Source: Chitinophagaceae bacterium (GTDB lineage Bacteria; Bacteroidota; Bacteroidia; Chitinophagales; Chitinophagaceae). From it: a stretch of 12,370 nt of DNA. The position numbers were made by a program, and so were the translations under genes. Where the stretch lies: contig DPWF01000190.1 of NCBI GenBank assembly GCA_003526435.1, forward strand, positions 250 to 12,619, read 5' to 3'. Below, in pieces: positions 1 to 9,288 of the stretch (positions within the stretch are counted from its first letter, which is position 1; each line of letters starts with the position of its first letter). Below the pieces are notes generated by a model. It saw nothing but the letters and a program-made list of their open reading frames with translations. It was not told where the DNA came from and ran no database searches.

Positions 1-1
1 T

Positions 2-2473
2 GCTATCTACGGTTCACGTGGTGCGAATGGTGTAATCATTGTTACTACAAAACGTGGTACTTCAACACAAAAACCTGTTACTACTTATAGTGGTTTTGTC
101 GGTATTGTTAGTGCCCTGGGAACATACAATCTTTTTAATGGTGCAGAATATGCTAAGTTTAAAGCAGATGCTGCTGCCGGTAACTCAACAGCTCCGAATG
201 CCAGTTTATATGCACTTCGCCCGATTGAACAAGCCAACCTGGCTGCTGGTGTAAGTACAGACTGGCAGAAATTGTTGCTTACTACCGGATTGAGAACCAG
301 TCATGATTTAAGCGTTCGTGGTGGTAATGAAAGAACCCAATACTTTTTTGGTCTGGGCTACTATAACGAAACAGGTATTATTCATGATCAGAAATTAGAG
401 CGTTATTCATTTAATGTAAACATTGATCATAAAGTATCTGACCGTATTAAAGTAGGTTTCTCCAGTTTCAGCACTTTGTTGAGATCAGACAGGCTGGGAA
501 CAAATGCCTATGGTGCAGCTACCCGTTTGGGACCTTTATTCAAACCCTATAACGATGATGGCAGCATTAACTTTAAGCCAGCCAGCACACAGGGTGTTGA
601 TGATGCACAGATCAGTCCGCTTACTTCTATCGGTAATAATGATCTGATTAAAGCATTCCAGCGCAGGTACCAGGTTCAGCATAATTTCTATGCTGAAGTG
701 GGTATCATCAAAGACCTGAAATTCAAATCAACATTTGGTTTTGGATGGTCTCAGTCATTCAACAGTAACTACAATGGTCCTAACACCGTATTTAACATTA
801 ATACCAATGTGGCCAACGCTGGTTTGAGTACAGCCAATTCAGAAGGATGGCAGTACACATTGAATAACTCATTAGAGTACAATAAAAACATCGGTACCAA
901 ACATAAATTACAGGTACTTGCGCTTCAGGAAGTACAGAAAAACCATTTCAGGGCTCAGCAGTTTAATGGTGTAGGTGTACCTGCTGATTTTATGCAGGAT
1001 TATAACTGGCAGCAGGTAAATACAGTTACACCTCAGGGTGGAAACTTTAGTGAGTCTGCTGTAATAGGTTATATGGGTCGTGCCATCTATACTTTCGATA
1101 ATAAGTATAGTATCACAGCAACTGTAAGAACAGATGGTGCTTCTGTACTGTCTCCCGGAAACCAGTGGGTAACTTATCCGGCTGTTTCTGCGGGCTGGAA
1201 CATGGACCGTGAGAAATTCATGGAGAATGTAAAATTTGTAAACAGTCTGAAACTGAGAGCAGGTTATGGTATCAGCTCAAACGCAGGTATCAACCCTTAT
1301 ACTACACTGGGTAGTTTGGGAACCAGCTTCTATAACTATGGTCAGGGAACAGCCGTTGGTATCAATTATGTAAATGGTTATACCATTAATACAAGTCCCA
1401 ACCCTAACCTTACCTGGGAAAAAACAGCAGGTCTGAATATTGGTGTTGATTTTTCTTTATTCAAAAACCGTCTTTCCGGTACCATTGAATACTACAGCAC
1501 TAAAACAACAGATATCCTTTTACAACGTCAATTACCACGTAGTAATGGTACCAACTCTATCCTCACCAACGTAGGTGCTACATCATCTTATGGTATGGAG
1601 TTTACACTGAGCAGTGTGAATGTGAAAAGTAAGCGTGGTTTCACCTGGACTACTGATCTGAACATGTTCTTTAACAGAGAGCGTATTGATGCATTACAGA
1701 ATAATCTTTCACAGGATTTAGGTAATGGTTGGTTTGTAGGTGAGCCTGTAACAACCATCTTCGATTATAAAAAATTAGGTATCTGGCAAACCAGTGAAGC
1801 TACACAGGCTGCAGTATATGGTGCTAAACCAGGTGATATTAAAATTGAAGATCGCAACAAAGACAATGCTATTACAGCAGCAGACAGAAGCATCATTGGT
1901 AATTTCCAGCCAACATTGGTAGCTGGTTTAACCAATCGCTTCGAGTATAAAAACTTCGATCTGAATATCGTAATGTTTGGTCGTTTTGGTCAGACAGTAG
2001 TAGCCGGTTATCTGGCAGCAGATGGCGGCGGAAATGGTTATCCATTCTTTATGAACAGCCGTGTAAACCAACATAAAGTAAACTACTGGACTCCAACCAA
2101 TCCAAGTAATGATTTCCCTGAGCCTGATGCTGGTGTAGATGGTCTTCCGTTTACTTCAACGCTTACGTACAGAGATGGTTCTTTTATTAAGATCAGAACG
2201 ATTGATCTGGGGTACACATTCTCAGCAAAATTCCTGGGTAAAACAGGTATCAATTCACTGAGAGCGTATGTGTCTGCACAGAATCCTTTCATCTTATGGG
2301 CACCACTTGTAAGAGATGGATTAGGTCTTGACCCTGAAGGAAATCAGGTTGAAACGCCTGTAGTTGGAACACAGGGTGGCGGTGCCACATCTGTAGCACA
2401 ACGTGCAGTTACAGTGGGTATGGGTGTTCCTCCAACACGTCAGATCATTTTTGGAATTAATGTGAGATTTTAA
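2..2473 (+). CDS. susC: SusC/RagA-family TonB-linked outer-membrane transporter, 5'-truncated by window edge
   Basis: This is an outer-membrane beta-barrel that imports a ligand, usually an oligosaccharide or peptide, using TonB energy and capped by the SusD lipoprotein that follows. The frame is open from base 2, so 823 residues are visible. The first visible residues, AIYGSRGANGVIIVTTKRG, are the SusC/RagA plug signature. The signal peptide, the carboxypeptidase-regulatory-like domain and most of the plug therefore lie upstream; family members are usually about 1000-1050 residues, so roughly 200 are missing. The rest is barrel, rich in alternating aromatic and polar residues, with a typical segment near visible residues 380-400 (WVTYPAVSAGWNM). 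The last residues, IIFGINVRF, end in Phe as expected of a BAM-recognised barrel strand. The TTG at 272 is only an internal codon, not a start. The substrate is not deducible. No frameshift is seen. Confidence 0.95.
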   Translation, partial: AIYGSRGANGVIIVTTKRGTSTQKPVTTYSGFVGIVSALGTYNLFNGAEYAKFKADAAAGNSTAPNASLYALRPIEQANLAAGVSTDWQKLLLTTGLRTSHDLSVRGGNERTQYFFGLGYYNETGIIHDQKLERYSFNVNIDHKVSDRIKVGFSSFSTLLRSDRLGTNAYGAATRLGPLFKPYNDDGSINFKPASTQGVDDAQISPLTSIGNNDLIKAFQRRYQVQHNFYAEVGIIKDLKFKSTFGFGWSQSFNSNYNGPNTVFNINTNVANAGLSTANSEGWQYTLNNSLEYNKNIGTKHKLQVLALQEVQKNHFRAQQFNGVGVPADFMQDYNWQQVNTVTPQGGNFSESAVIGYMGRAIYTFDNKYSITATVRTDGASVLSPGNQWVTYPAVSAGWNMDREKFMENVKFVNSLKLRAGYGISSNAGINPYTTLGSLGTSFYNYGQGTAVGINYVNGYTINTSPNPNLTWEKTAGLNIGVDFSLFKNRLSGTIEYYSTKTTDILLQRQLPRSNGTNSILTNVGATSSYGMEFTLSSVNVKSKRGFTWTTDLNMFFNRERIDALQNNLSQDLGNGWFVGEPVTTIFDYKKLGIWQTSEATQAAVYGAKPGDIKIEDRNKDNAITAADRSIIGNFQPTLVAGLTNRFEYKNFDLNIVMFGRFGQTVVAGYLAADGGGNGYPFFMNSRVNQHKVNYWTPTNPSNDFPEPDAGVDGLPFTSTLTYRDGSFIKIRTIDLGYTFSAKFLGKTGINSLRAYVSAQNPFILWAPLVRDGLGLDPEGNQVETPVVGTQGGGATSVAQRAVTVGMGVPPTRQIIFGINVRF

Positions 2474-2491
2474 TTATTAAAACCTATTTCA

Positions 2492-4279
2492 ATGAGACAT
2501 AAAATTTTAAAATACAGCCTTTTCCTTGGCATCATACTTTTTACAGCCAGTGGTTGTAAAAAGTTACTGGAGGAGCAGCCCCGAACAGGTTTTACGCCTT
2601 CATTTTTCACCACAAATGATGGTATTCAGGGTGCGATATCTGGTATTTATTCCAGCTTCAGAGGACAGTGGGCCACTCAGATATGGACCCAGTTATTCAA
2701 CAGCGGTACAGATGAAAGCCTCCGTGGTGGTTCTGTAGATAACGGAGCAGTACACTGGTTTGTGTATAATAACCCGGTCATCAGAAGTAACACCAATAAC
2801 TATGAAGGTTTCTGGAACACATTGTTTATTGATATCAATACAGCAAATGGTGTACTGGAGTATGGTGTGAATGCCAATATTCCTGCAGCAACCAAAACGC
2901 AGTTATTGGCACAGGCAAAATTCCTGCGTGGTTTCTGTTATTTCTATCTGGTAACTACATTCGGACAAGTGCCTTTGCACACCACCTTTAGTTCAACAGC
3001 ATCTGCTGCCGATGCACCAGCACCTTTGGCTGATTTGTACGCGCAAATCATCAAAGATTTTACAGAAGCAGCAGCCGACTTGCCGAATGTACCGGCAGCC
3101 GGAACCGGTAAACCTGCCACCAAATCAACGGCTTTATTCCTCCTGGCAAAAACCTATCTCTGGAGAGGTTGGTCAACTGCCGCACAGGCAACCGATAACC
3201 AGCAGGCGTATACTATTGCAAAAGGTATTATTGATAATAAAGGAACATACGGTTTAGACCTTACACCTTATTTTGGTAATGCCTTCAGAGAAGGTAATGA
3301 ATATGGTCCGGAAGTAATGATGGTAATTGATCATACCAAAGACCTTAAGTTTGGTCAGAACTCTGCTGTAGGTGCAGGTGCAACTAATCCTCCTGAGAAC
3401 AAAGCTAATTTCTTCTGGAAGCCTAACTATCCAACGATACCTGCCAACTGGCCAACCAACTCAGGAGCCAATGTAACCGTGCGCGATACCAGAAATGGTC
3501 GTCCATTCGTTCGTCTCAGACCCAATACAAAATATGTAATGGATGTGGCGTTTGCGAACAGGGCAACTGACTCCCGCTATGATGGAACTTTCCAGACTGT
3601 ATGGTTATCGAACAGCACTGCAGAATCTGCAACAGGTACAACAGGTGCTACTACTCCAAGAGGAACACTCATTAATGGTGTGGATACAGCCATCTGGATG
3701 GCCGACAGAGTTGTTACTTCAGCAGAAAGAGCAAGATTCAAGGGCATTATTTTTGAACCTGATCATTTGCCAACAGCTACGGTTAAATACACAGCCGCTT
3801 ATTTCCCAAGTGTCCGCAAATTTGATGACTCTACCAGAGGTCATATGAATGATTATTCAGACAGACCTTATATACTTTTCCGCTTTGCAGAAGTTTATCT
3901 GATTGCAGCAGAAGCAGCAATCAGAGGTGGCGCAACAGCGCAGGATGCAGCCAATATGATTAATGTACTCAGAACAAGAGCCGCATTGAAAATCGGGCAA
4001 ACACCTGCTGAATATGCAGCCGCAGTAGTAGCACAACAAATTACCGCCGCACAGGTTACGATCGACTTCATTCTGGATGAGAGAACCCGCGAACTGTATG
4101 CAGAAGACTGTCGCTGGTGGGATCTGGCACGAACCAAGAAACTGGTTGAAAGGGTACAACTGCACAATGCTGAAGCGGCTGCAGGTGTTCAGCCTTTCAA
4201 TATGCTAAGACCGATTCCGCAATCGCAGATCGATCTGGTGACGGAAGGACCTAAATATCCGCAGAACCCTGGGTATTAA
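2492..4279 (+). CDS. susD: RagB/SusD-family nutrient-binding outer-membrane lipoprotein
   Basis: This is a surface lipoprotein that binds the ligand and forms the lid over the SusC barrel. It has 595 residues and starts 18 bases after the susC stop. The N-terminus is a lipoprotein signal with lipobox TASGC (lipidated Cys22), followed by CKKLLEEQPRTGF, the usual SusD opening. The helical TPR-like core includes LLAQAKFLRGFCYFYLVTTFG (about 138-158) and the conserved GQVPL after it. The C-terminal SusD domain shows DRPYILFRFAEVYLIAAEA (about 457-475), then the family motif LDERTREL..E..RWWDLART (about 528-548) and a closing P-x-N-PGY. Residues about 285-430 are the least family-like stretch and probably form ligand-facing loops. 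No SD sequence precedes the ATG, which is normal in Bacteroidota. A terminator follows 25 bases after the stop. The ligand is unknown. Confidence 0.96.
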   Translation: MRHKILKYSLFLGIILFTASGCKKLLEEQPRTGFTPSFFTTNDGIQGAISGIYSSFRGQWATQIWTQLFNSGTDESLRGGSVDNGAVHWFVYNNPVIRSNTNNYEGFWNTLFIDINTANGVLEYGVNANIPAATKTQLLAQAKFLRGFCYFYLVTTFGQVPLHTTFSSTASAADAPAPLADLYAQIIKDFTEAAADLPNVPAAGTGKPATKSTALFLLAKTYLWRGWSTAAQATDNQQAYTIAKGIIDNKGTYGLDLTPYFGNAFREGNEYGPEVMMVIDHTKDLKFGQNSAVGAGATNPPENKANFFWKPNYPTIPANWPTNSGANVTVRDTRNGRPFVRLRPNTKYVMDVAFANRATDSRYDGTFQTVWLSNSTAESATGTTGATTPRGTLINGVDTAIWMADRVVTSAERARFKGIIFEPDHLPTATVKYTAAYFPSVRKFDDSTRGHMNDYSDRPYILFRFAEVYLIAAEAAIRGGATAQDAANMINVLRTRAALKIGQTPAEYAAAVVAQQITAAQVTIDFILDERTRELYAEDCRWWDLARTKKLVERVQLHNAEAAAGVQPFNMLRPIPQSQIDLVTEGPKYPQNPGY

Positions 4280-4303
4280 GATTTTCATATGTAAGCAAAA
4301 ATT

Positions 4304-4340
4304 GAAAACCGGTGTGATGCGAATCCCCGGTTTTCTTTTT
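4304..4340 (+). terminator. Intrinsic terminator of the susCD unit
   Basis: A perfect 9-bp inverted repeat, GAAAACCGG (4304-4312) and CCGGTTTTC (4327-4335), encloses a 14-base loop and is followed directly by five T residues (4336-4340). It lies 25 bases after the susD stop and separates the SusCD pair from the downstream gene set. That makes a separate promoter for the next gene likely. Confidence 0.82.
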
Positions 4341-4385
4341 AATAAAACAGCTAGACAACATATGATGACGCTCTACGGACTATTG

Positions 4386-4413
4386 TTTGTTGAAGAATGA
4401 ATTAGTATCTTTT
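4386..4413 (+). promoter_or_regulatory. Weak Bacteroidota-type promoter candidate
   Basis: TTTG at 4386-4389 and TATCTTTT at 4406-4413 resemble the Bacteroidota -33 (TTTG) and -7 (TAnnTTTG) elements, with one mismatch in the -7. The 16-base spacing is shorter than the usual 19-20 or so. It is the best match I see between the terminator and the ATG at 4472, where a promoter is expected. The rest of the 192-base gap shows no gene and no RNA element that I recognise. Confidence 0.22.
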
Positions 4414-4471
4414 ATCAGGATATAGTCGGTATTACATGAAAACCTAGTTTGACTATTACACGGAACTCAAT

Positions 4472-5926
4472 ATGAAACACGCTTTCAAAATTTTATTTTT
4501 TTTCCTGTTTTCATTAAGCTGTAATACTGATCAGCAGGATTTGGATGAGCCTAAAGGAGAAAATAACCTGGCTTATAAATGGGGACGCATTGCTTTGGAA
4601 GCAACAGCAAACGATACAGAAAAATTCAGACCACGCCCCACTGTAACAGCCAGAATGCTGGCACTTGTGCAAACAGCCATTTTTGATGCATGGTCACGAT
4701 ATGACAATACTGCTGTTCCTGTTTACCTGCAAGATGTTGAACGTGTTCCTGAAAAGGAAAGAACATTGCAGAACAAAGAAAAAGCCATCAGTTATGCAGC
4801 ATACCGAACAATGCTCACTTATTTTTTTTCCGATTCACTGATGCTGACAACTAAAATGAAAGAACTGGGTTTCGATCCCGAAAACAAATCTCTCGACCCT
4901 ACTACTCCCGAAGGCATTGGCAACCTTGCTGCCAGAACAATTATTGAAGCAAGACTGAATGATGGCTCTAATCAGTCGGGAACAATGAGTGGTTCAAATG
5001 GTAAAACATATGCAGACTATACAGGTTATCTGCCTGTAAACAGTGCCGATACTTTACGTGATATCAAACGCTGGCAACCCAAATATTTTGCAGATGGTAA
5101 AGGTGGGAAATTTGCCCCCGCCTGTTTAACGCCACACTGGGGTAATGTAAAACCATTATTACTCGATTCGGGTAGCCAGTTCAGAAGTCCTGCACCACCT
5201 GCACTAGGTTCTGCTCAACTCGAAAAAGAAATAAAAGAAGTGGTAGAACTGCAAGCCGCTTTAACAGACAGCCAGAAAGCACTGGTAGAATTTATGCGCG
5301 ACGGACCAAAATCGGTTCAGCAGGCCGGACACTGGCTCATGTTTGCACAGAATGTTTCGGTAAGAGATAAACACACACTCGACCAGGATGTAAAAATGTA
5401 TTTCGCAGTAGAAGCCGCTGCCATGGACGGCTTTATTGCCTGTTGGGATACCAAAATGGTATTTGATTTTGCACGACCTTATACCTTGGTACACTACTAC
5501 TATAAAGACAAAAAAATAAAAGGATGGGGTGGTCCCGGAAAAGGAATGGTTGAAATGCTTGGACAGGAATGGAGACCCTATTCTCCTGAAACATTTTTGT
5601 GTCCGCCATTCCCCAGTTATGTATCCGGTCATAGTACCATCAGTGCTGCCTGTGCCGAAATATTGCGTTTGTTTACGGGTAGCGATACATTTGGAATTGA
5701 TGTAAAACGAATAGCGGGAGAAATGACAGAACCTGATCATGTTGGTGCCGAAGTAACACTTCGTTTCCCCACTTTTACTGCAACAGCAGAAATGGCGGGT
5801 ATATCAAGAGTGCTGGGAGGTTATCATATTCAATGTGAGAATATTGAAGGACTAAAACTGGGAAGAAATGTAGCGGGAGCTGTCTGGAAAAAATACCTGT
5901 ATCACACAAGCGGAAAATCTGAGTAG
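4472..5926 (+). CDS. Vanadium-dependent haloperoxidase / PAP2-superfamily lipoprotein
   Basis: This 484-residue protein belongs to the superfamily shared by vanadium haloperoxidases and type-2 phosphatidic-acid/acid phosphatases, which bind vanadate or phosphate in the same pocket. All three signature blocks are visible. K328-x6-R335-P336 lies in KMVFDFARP. PSYVSGHS carries S385-G386-H387, with His387 as the expected catalytic base. SRVLGGYH carries R446 and H452. In the acid-phosphatase form SR-x5-H-x3-D the last residue would be Asp; here it is Glu456. Length and helical N-terminal half fit the bacterial haloperoxidase-like group better than short membrane PAP2 proteins. A short hydrophobic N-terminus ends in SLSC (Cys17), a probable but non-ideal lipobox, so the enzyme is likely periplasmic or surface-anchored. 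The stop TAG is followed at once by TAA, and the next ATG lies 13 bases on. Sequence alone cannot decide between haloperoxidase and phosphatase activity. Confidence 0.88.
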   Translation: MKHAFKILFFFLFSLSCNTDQQDLDEPKGENNLAYKWGRIALEATANDTEKFRPRPTVTARMLALVQTAIFDAWSRYDNTAVPVYLQDVERVPEKERTLQNKEKAISYAAYRTMLTYFFSDSLMLTTKMKELGFDPENKSLDPTTPEGIGNLAARTIIEARLNDGSNQSGTMSGSNGKTYADYTGYLPVNSADTLRDIKRWQPKYFADGKGGKFAPACLTPHWGNVKPLLLDSGSQFRSPAPPALGSAQLEKEIKEVVELQAALTDSQKALVEFMRDGPKSVQQAGHWLMFAQNVSVRDKHTLDQDVKMYFAVEAAAMDGFIACWDTKMVFDFARPYTLVHYYYKDKKIKGWGGPGKGMVEMLGQEWRPYSPETFLCPPFPSYVSGHSTISAACAEILRLFTGSDTFGIDVKRIAGEMTEPDHVGAEVTLRFPTFTATAEMAGISRVLGGYHIQCENIEGLKLGRNVAGAVWKKYLYHTSGKSE

Positions 5927-5939
5927 TAAAAATAAATGT

Positions 5940-8900
5940 ATGTCAAAAAGAATTGCATTTGCCCTTTCATTTACAGGCATGTACCTGTTGTTATTGGTTG
6001 TTATACCAGGTTGTAAAAATAGTGGCACAAAAACAGAAGATCCGGTATTTAAAAAGCTGGCATCATCAGAAACCGGGGTCAGTTTCTCCAATAGGGTAGA
6101 TGAAAATTACCAGAAAAATTATTTCGACACATTCGCCTACGTGTACAATGGTGCAGGTGTTGCCACCGGTGATTTTAATAATGATGGCCTGATGGATATT
6201 TATTTCACAGGTAATGAAGTAGCCAATAAACTTTATCTCAATAAAGGAGGAATGAAGTTTTCCGATATCAGCCAGTCAGCAGGTGTAGAAGGAACCGCAG
6301 GTTGGGATAATGGCGTTACACTGGTAGATATTAACAACGACGGCTGGCTTGATATATATATATGTAAAGGAGGTACCACAAAAGAAACCGAAGCTGAAAG
6401 AAGAAATCTTTTATACATCAACCAGGGAAACCTCACATTTAAAGAAGAAGCAAAACAATATGGGTTAGATGATGCAGGTTATTCAATTCATGCCGCTTTC
6501 TTTGATATGGATAATGATAATGACCTGGATATGTACCTTACCAATCGTCCGCAAGACTTCTATTTAGGACTTTCTCAAATGGTTGCCGGTAAAAGAAATC
6601 CGCCGGATTATGCAAGGGATAAATTATACAGAAACGATAATGGAAAATTTACAGAAATAGGCAAACAGGCGGGCATTACACAAAATTTTGGTTATGCACT
6701 TTCTGTGGTAACAGCCGATCTGAACAATGACGGTTACACAGACATATTTGTATCGAATGATTATGCCGATAATGACTATATCTACATCAACCAGAAAAAC
6801 GGAACGTTTAAAGATGAAGTAAAAACAATGACCAATCACCTGTCATTGTTCTCCATGGGTGCGGATATTGCCGATATCAATAACGACGGACTTGAAGACA
6901 TACTGGTAATGGAAATGTTACCTGAAAATTATAAGCGTTCAAAAGTATCAATGCCACGGATGGATGTAGAAGGTTTCTGGGCCATTGTAGACAGTGGTTT
7001 TCACAAACAGTACATGCATAATGCCCTACACCTGAATCACGGCAACGGATTTTTTAGTGATGTGTCGCAAATGGCAGGTATTTCAAAAACAGAGTGGAGC
7101 TGGTCAACTCTTGCAGCCGATTTCGACAACGATGGTAACCGCGACATTTTTGTGGCCAATGGTTACAGAAGAGATCTTTTCGATGGCGATATACAGCAGA
7201 AGCAAGACATGTATATTCAGGCGAACGCGCATAAATACAGCTCGTCTGCTGAAATGTTTGAGAAAGGATTTAAGGAATATATGGACATCTATAGTCCGAT
7301 AAAAGCAAGAAATTACCTGTTTAAAAATAAGGGGGATCTGCAATTTGAAAATGTAGCAGAAGCCTGGGGTTTTAAAGACAGTACATTCTCCAATGGAGCA
7401 GCCGTAGCCGACTTTGATAATGATGGTGATCTTGACCTGGTCATTAATAACCTCGATGGTGAATCGGATCTGTATGAAAATGTAGTGAACAATAAAAACA
7501 ACTATCTCCGCATAAAACTCGAAGGGCCTGAAAAAAATGTAGATGGAATTGGTGCAAAACTGGCTATTTATTACGATGGAAAAATGCAACAGTTCTTTCA
7601 GCAGAAACTGGTGAGAGGATACCTTTCCACCAACGAGCCATCGGTACATTTCGGATTGGGTAAAACCGCCAAAGCAGACAGCATAGTAGTACTATGGCCC
7701 GATGGTAAATCGAATACCATTAAAAATGTAACAGCCAACCAGGTACTGAAAGTAAATTATAAAGAAGCAGTAGCAGGTATAAATCATAATGCCGTTTACG
7801 ATCCACTGTTTGCAGAAACCACCGATCAGTTACTGACTGTTCCATTTCTTCATAAAGAAAATAAGTATGATGAATATGTTGACCAGGTATTGCTTCCACA
7901 TGAATTCAGCCGCAGTGGTCCCTTTGTAACAACTGCCGATATAAATGGCGATGGTCTTGATGACTTTTATGTGGGTGGTGCAAAAGACCAGTCCGGGGTT
8001 TTATATGTACAGGAGAATGGGAAGTTTGTAGCCAGACCCATTCCTGCATTTGAAGCAGATAAAAAATATGAAGACATGGGAGCTGTTTTCTTTGATGCAG
8101 ATAAAGATGGTGATGCTGATCTATATGTGGTAAGCGGCGGCAGTGAATTCAATGAAGGATCACCCATGTACCAGGACAGGTTGTACCTGAACGATGGGAA
8201 AGGAAATTTTTCAAAAGCAAACCAGGCGATTCCTGTAACAGCCAGCAGCGGATCCTGTATAGCCGTATTTGATATGGATGCCGATGGTGATCTTGATATT
8301 TTCAGGGGTGGCGAAGTGTTGCCACATAAATATCCGCAGGCGCCACAGAGCTATTTACTGGTAAATGAAAAAGGAACATTTGTGGATCGAACCAGCGATA
8401 TGGCACCGGAACTCAGCAGGGTGGGTATGGTTAAAACAGCCATATGGACCGATCTGAATGCAGACAAAAGCCCCGAACTGGTACTCGCCGGAGAGTGGAT
8501 GCCGGTAAAAGTGTTTGAATACAAAAAAGGAAAACTGAAAGACCAGTCATCGGCTTATGGCTTACAGCAAACCGAAGGCTGGTGGAGTAAACTGGTAGCC
8601 GACGATATTGATGGTGATGGTGATATAGATTTACTGGCAGGTAACCTCGGAGAGAACTATAAGTTTAAAGCATCGGTACAAAAACCATTCGAGGTCTGGG
8701 CAAAAGATTTTGACGGCAATGGTACCAATGATATTTTTCTGGCACGTCATCTAAGCGATAATACCATTGTACCCATACGTGGTCGTGAATGTACCTCACA
8801 GCAATGTCCGATGATTGCTCAAAAATTTCCTACCTATTTGTCATTTGCAGAAAGTGATCTGATGGGTATACTGGGGGAAGAAGAAATGAAAACAGCCCTG

Positions 8901-9284
8901 CATCATAAAGTACACCTGTTTTCAACGGTAGTCTTTGTAAACGAAAAAGGCAAATTCACGGCCAAGCGCTTACCCATGGAGGCACAGCTATCAACAGTAA
9001 ACGGTTTAATTGTAAAAGATTTTGATGGAGATGGAAAGAAAGACATACTGCTCGCCGGAAATAAATTTGATGTGGAAGTAGAAACCACACCTGCAGATGC
9101 TTCACCAGGCCTGTTTATGAAAGGATTGGGTGGTATGAATTTCAAGGCACACAGGCCACTGGAGAGCGGTTTTTTTGCACCATATAATGTAAAAGATATT
9201 CAACCGGTTAAACTAGCCAATGGTACAGGCATATTGGTAACTGCCAATAACGACCGGTTAAGAATTTTTTCAAAAAGGAGATAG
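5940..9284 (+). CDS. CRTAC1-like lipoprotein: FG-GAP/VCBS repeats flanking an ASPIC/UnbV domain
   Basis: This is a large extracytoplasmic repeat protein of 1114 residues. The signal ends in the lipobox VIPGC (Cys25). Calcium-loop motifs of the type D-x-[DN]-x-D-G recur with aspartates near 78, 130, 189, 260, 312, 394 and 491. An ASPIC/UnbV domain follows (about 520-607, with [19 protein letters not shown] and VVLWPDGK). A second set lies near 667, 719, 778, 838 (degenerate, LNADKS), 889, 923 and 1027. This predicts two beta-propeller-like units. A conserved-looking [10 protein letters not shown] stretch with Cys951 and Cys956 sits in the second unit and might form a disulfide. No catalytic residues are recognisable; the fold suggests binding or scaffolding on the surface. 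It follows the haloperoxidase-like gene by 13 bases and precedes the thioredoxin-fold gene by 4, so it is almost certainly co-transcribed with them. Its exact role is unknown. Confidence 0.93.
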   Translation: MSKRIAFALSFTGMYLLLLVVIPGCKNSGTKTEDPVFKKLASSETGVSFSNRVDENYQKNYFDTFAYVYNGAGVATGDFNNDGLMDIYFTGNEVANKLYLNKGGMKFSDISQSAGVEGTAGWDNGVTLVDINNDGWLDIYICKGGTTKETEAERRNLLYINQGNLTFKEEAKQYGLDDAGYSIHAAFFDMDNDNDLDMYLTNRPQDFYLGLSQMVAGKRNPPDYARDKLYRNDNGKFTEIGKQAGITQNFGYALSVVTADLNNDGYTDIFVSNDYADNDYIYINQKNGTFKDEVKTMTNHLSLFSMGADIADINNDGLEDILVMEMLPENYKRSKVSMPRMDVEGFWAIVDSGFHKQYMHNALHLNHGNGFFSDVSQMAGISKTEWSWSTLAADFDNDGNRDIFVANGYRRDLFDGDIQQKQDMYIQANAHKYSSSAEMFEKGFKEYMDIYSPIKARNYLFKNKGDLQFENVAEAWGFKDSTFSNGAAVADFDNDGDLDLVINNLDGESDLYENVVNNKNNYLRIKLEGPEKNVDGIGAKLAIYYDGKMQQFFQQKLVRGYLSTNEPSVHFGLGKTAKADSIVVLWPDGKSNTIKNVTANQVLKVNYKEAVAGINHNAVYDPLFAETTDQLLTVPFLHKENKYDEYVDQVLLPHEFSRSGPFVTTADINGDGLDDFYVGGAKDQSGVLYVQENGKFVARPIPAFEADKKYEDMGAVFFDADKDGDADLYVVSGGSEFNEGSPMYQDRLYLNDGKGNFSKANQAIPVTASSGSCIAVFDMDADGDLDIFRGGEVLPHKYPQAPQSYLLVNEKGTFVDRTSDMAPELSRVGMVKTAIWTDLNADKSPELVLAGEWMPVKVFEYKKGKLKDQSSAYGLQQTEGWWSKLVADDIDGDGDIDLLAGNLGENYKFKASVQKPFEVWAKDFDGNGTNDIFLARHLSDNTIVPIRGRECTSQQCPMIAQKFPTYLSFAESDLMGILGEEEMKTALHHKVHLFSTVVFVNEKGKFTAKRLPMEAQLSTVNGLIVKDFDGDGKKDILLAGNKFDVEVETTPADASPGLFMKGLGGMNFKAHRPLESGFFAPYNVKDIQPVKLANGTGILVTANNDRLRIFSKRR
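9275..9280 (+). promoter_or_regulatory. Shine-Dalgarno-like site before the YyaL-type gene
   Basis: AAGGAG ends 8 bases before the ATG at 9289, which is ideal SD geometry, and supports that start. SD sites are uncommon in Bacteroidota and none precedes the other starts here. The bases also encode the Lys-Arg-Arg end of the preceding protein, so chance is possible. Confidence 0.4.
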
Positions 9285-9288
9285 GCGC

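Noticed and set aside
272..2473. TTG at 272 as the start of the SusC-type gene
   Set aside because: The same frame is open back to base 2 and encodes the SusC plug signature, so the true start lies before the window.
4280..4471. Small RNA or riboswitch between susD and the haloperoxidase-like gene
   Set aside because: Apart from the terminator and very short repeats I find no structured element or recognisable consensus in the gap.
5261..5740. 159-codon minus-strand frame inside the haloperoxidase-like gene
   Set aside because: It is antisense to strongly conserved catalytic motifs, has no recognisable domain, and its composition is that of a shadow frame.
7104..7649. 181-codon open frame on the minus strand inside the CRTAC1-like gene
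   Set aside because: It is the reverse complement of the Asp/Asn-rich repeat coding sequence, which reads as Ile/Val-rich stretches. It shows no family motif and lies fully antisense to a well-supported gene.
4472..9284. Type IX secretion C-terminal sorting domain on the secreted proteins
   Set aside because: The C-termini of the haloperoxidase-like and CRTAC1-like proteins lack a recognisable sorting domain, and both carry lipoprotein-type N-termini instead.
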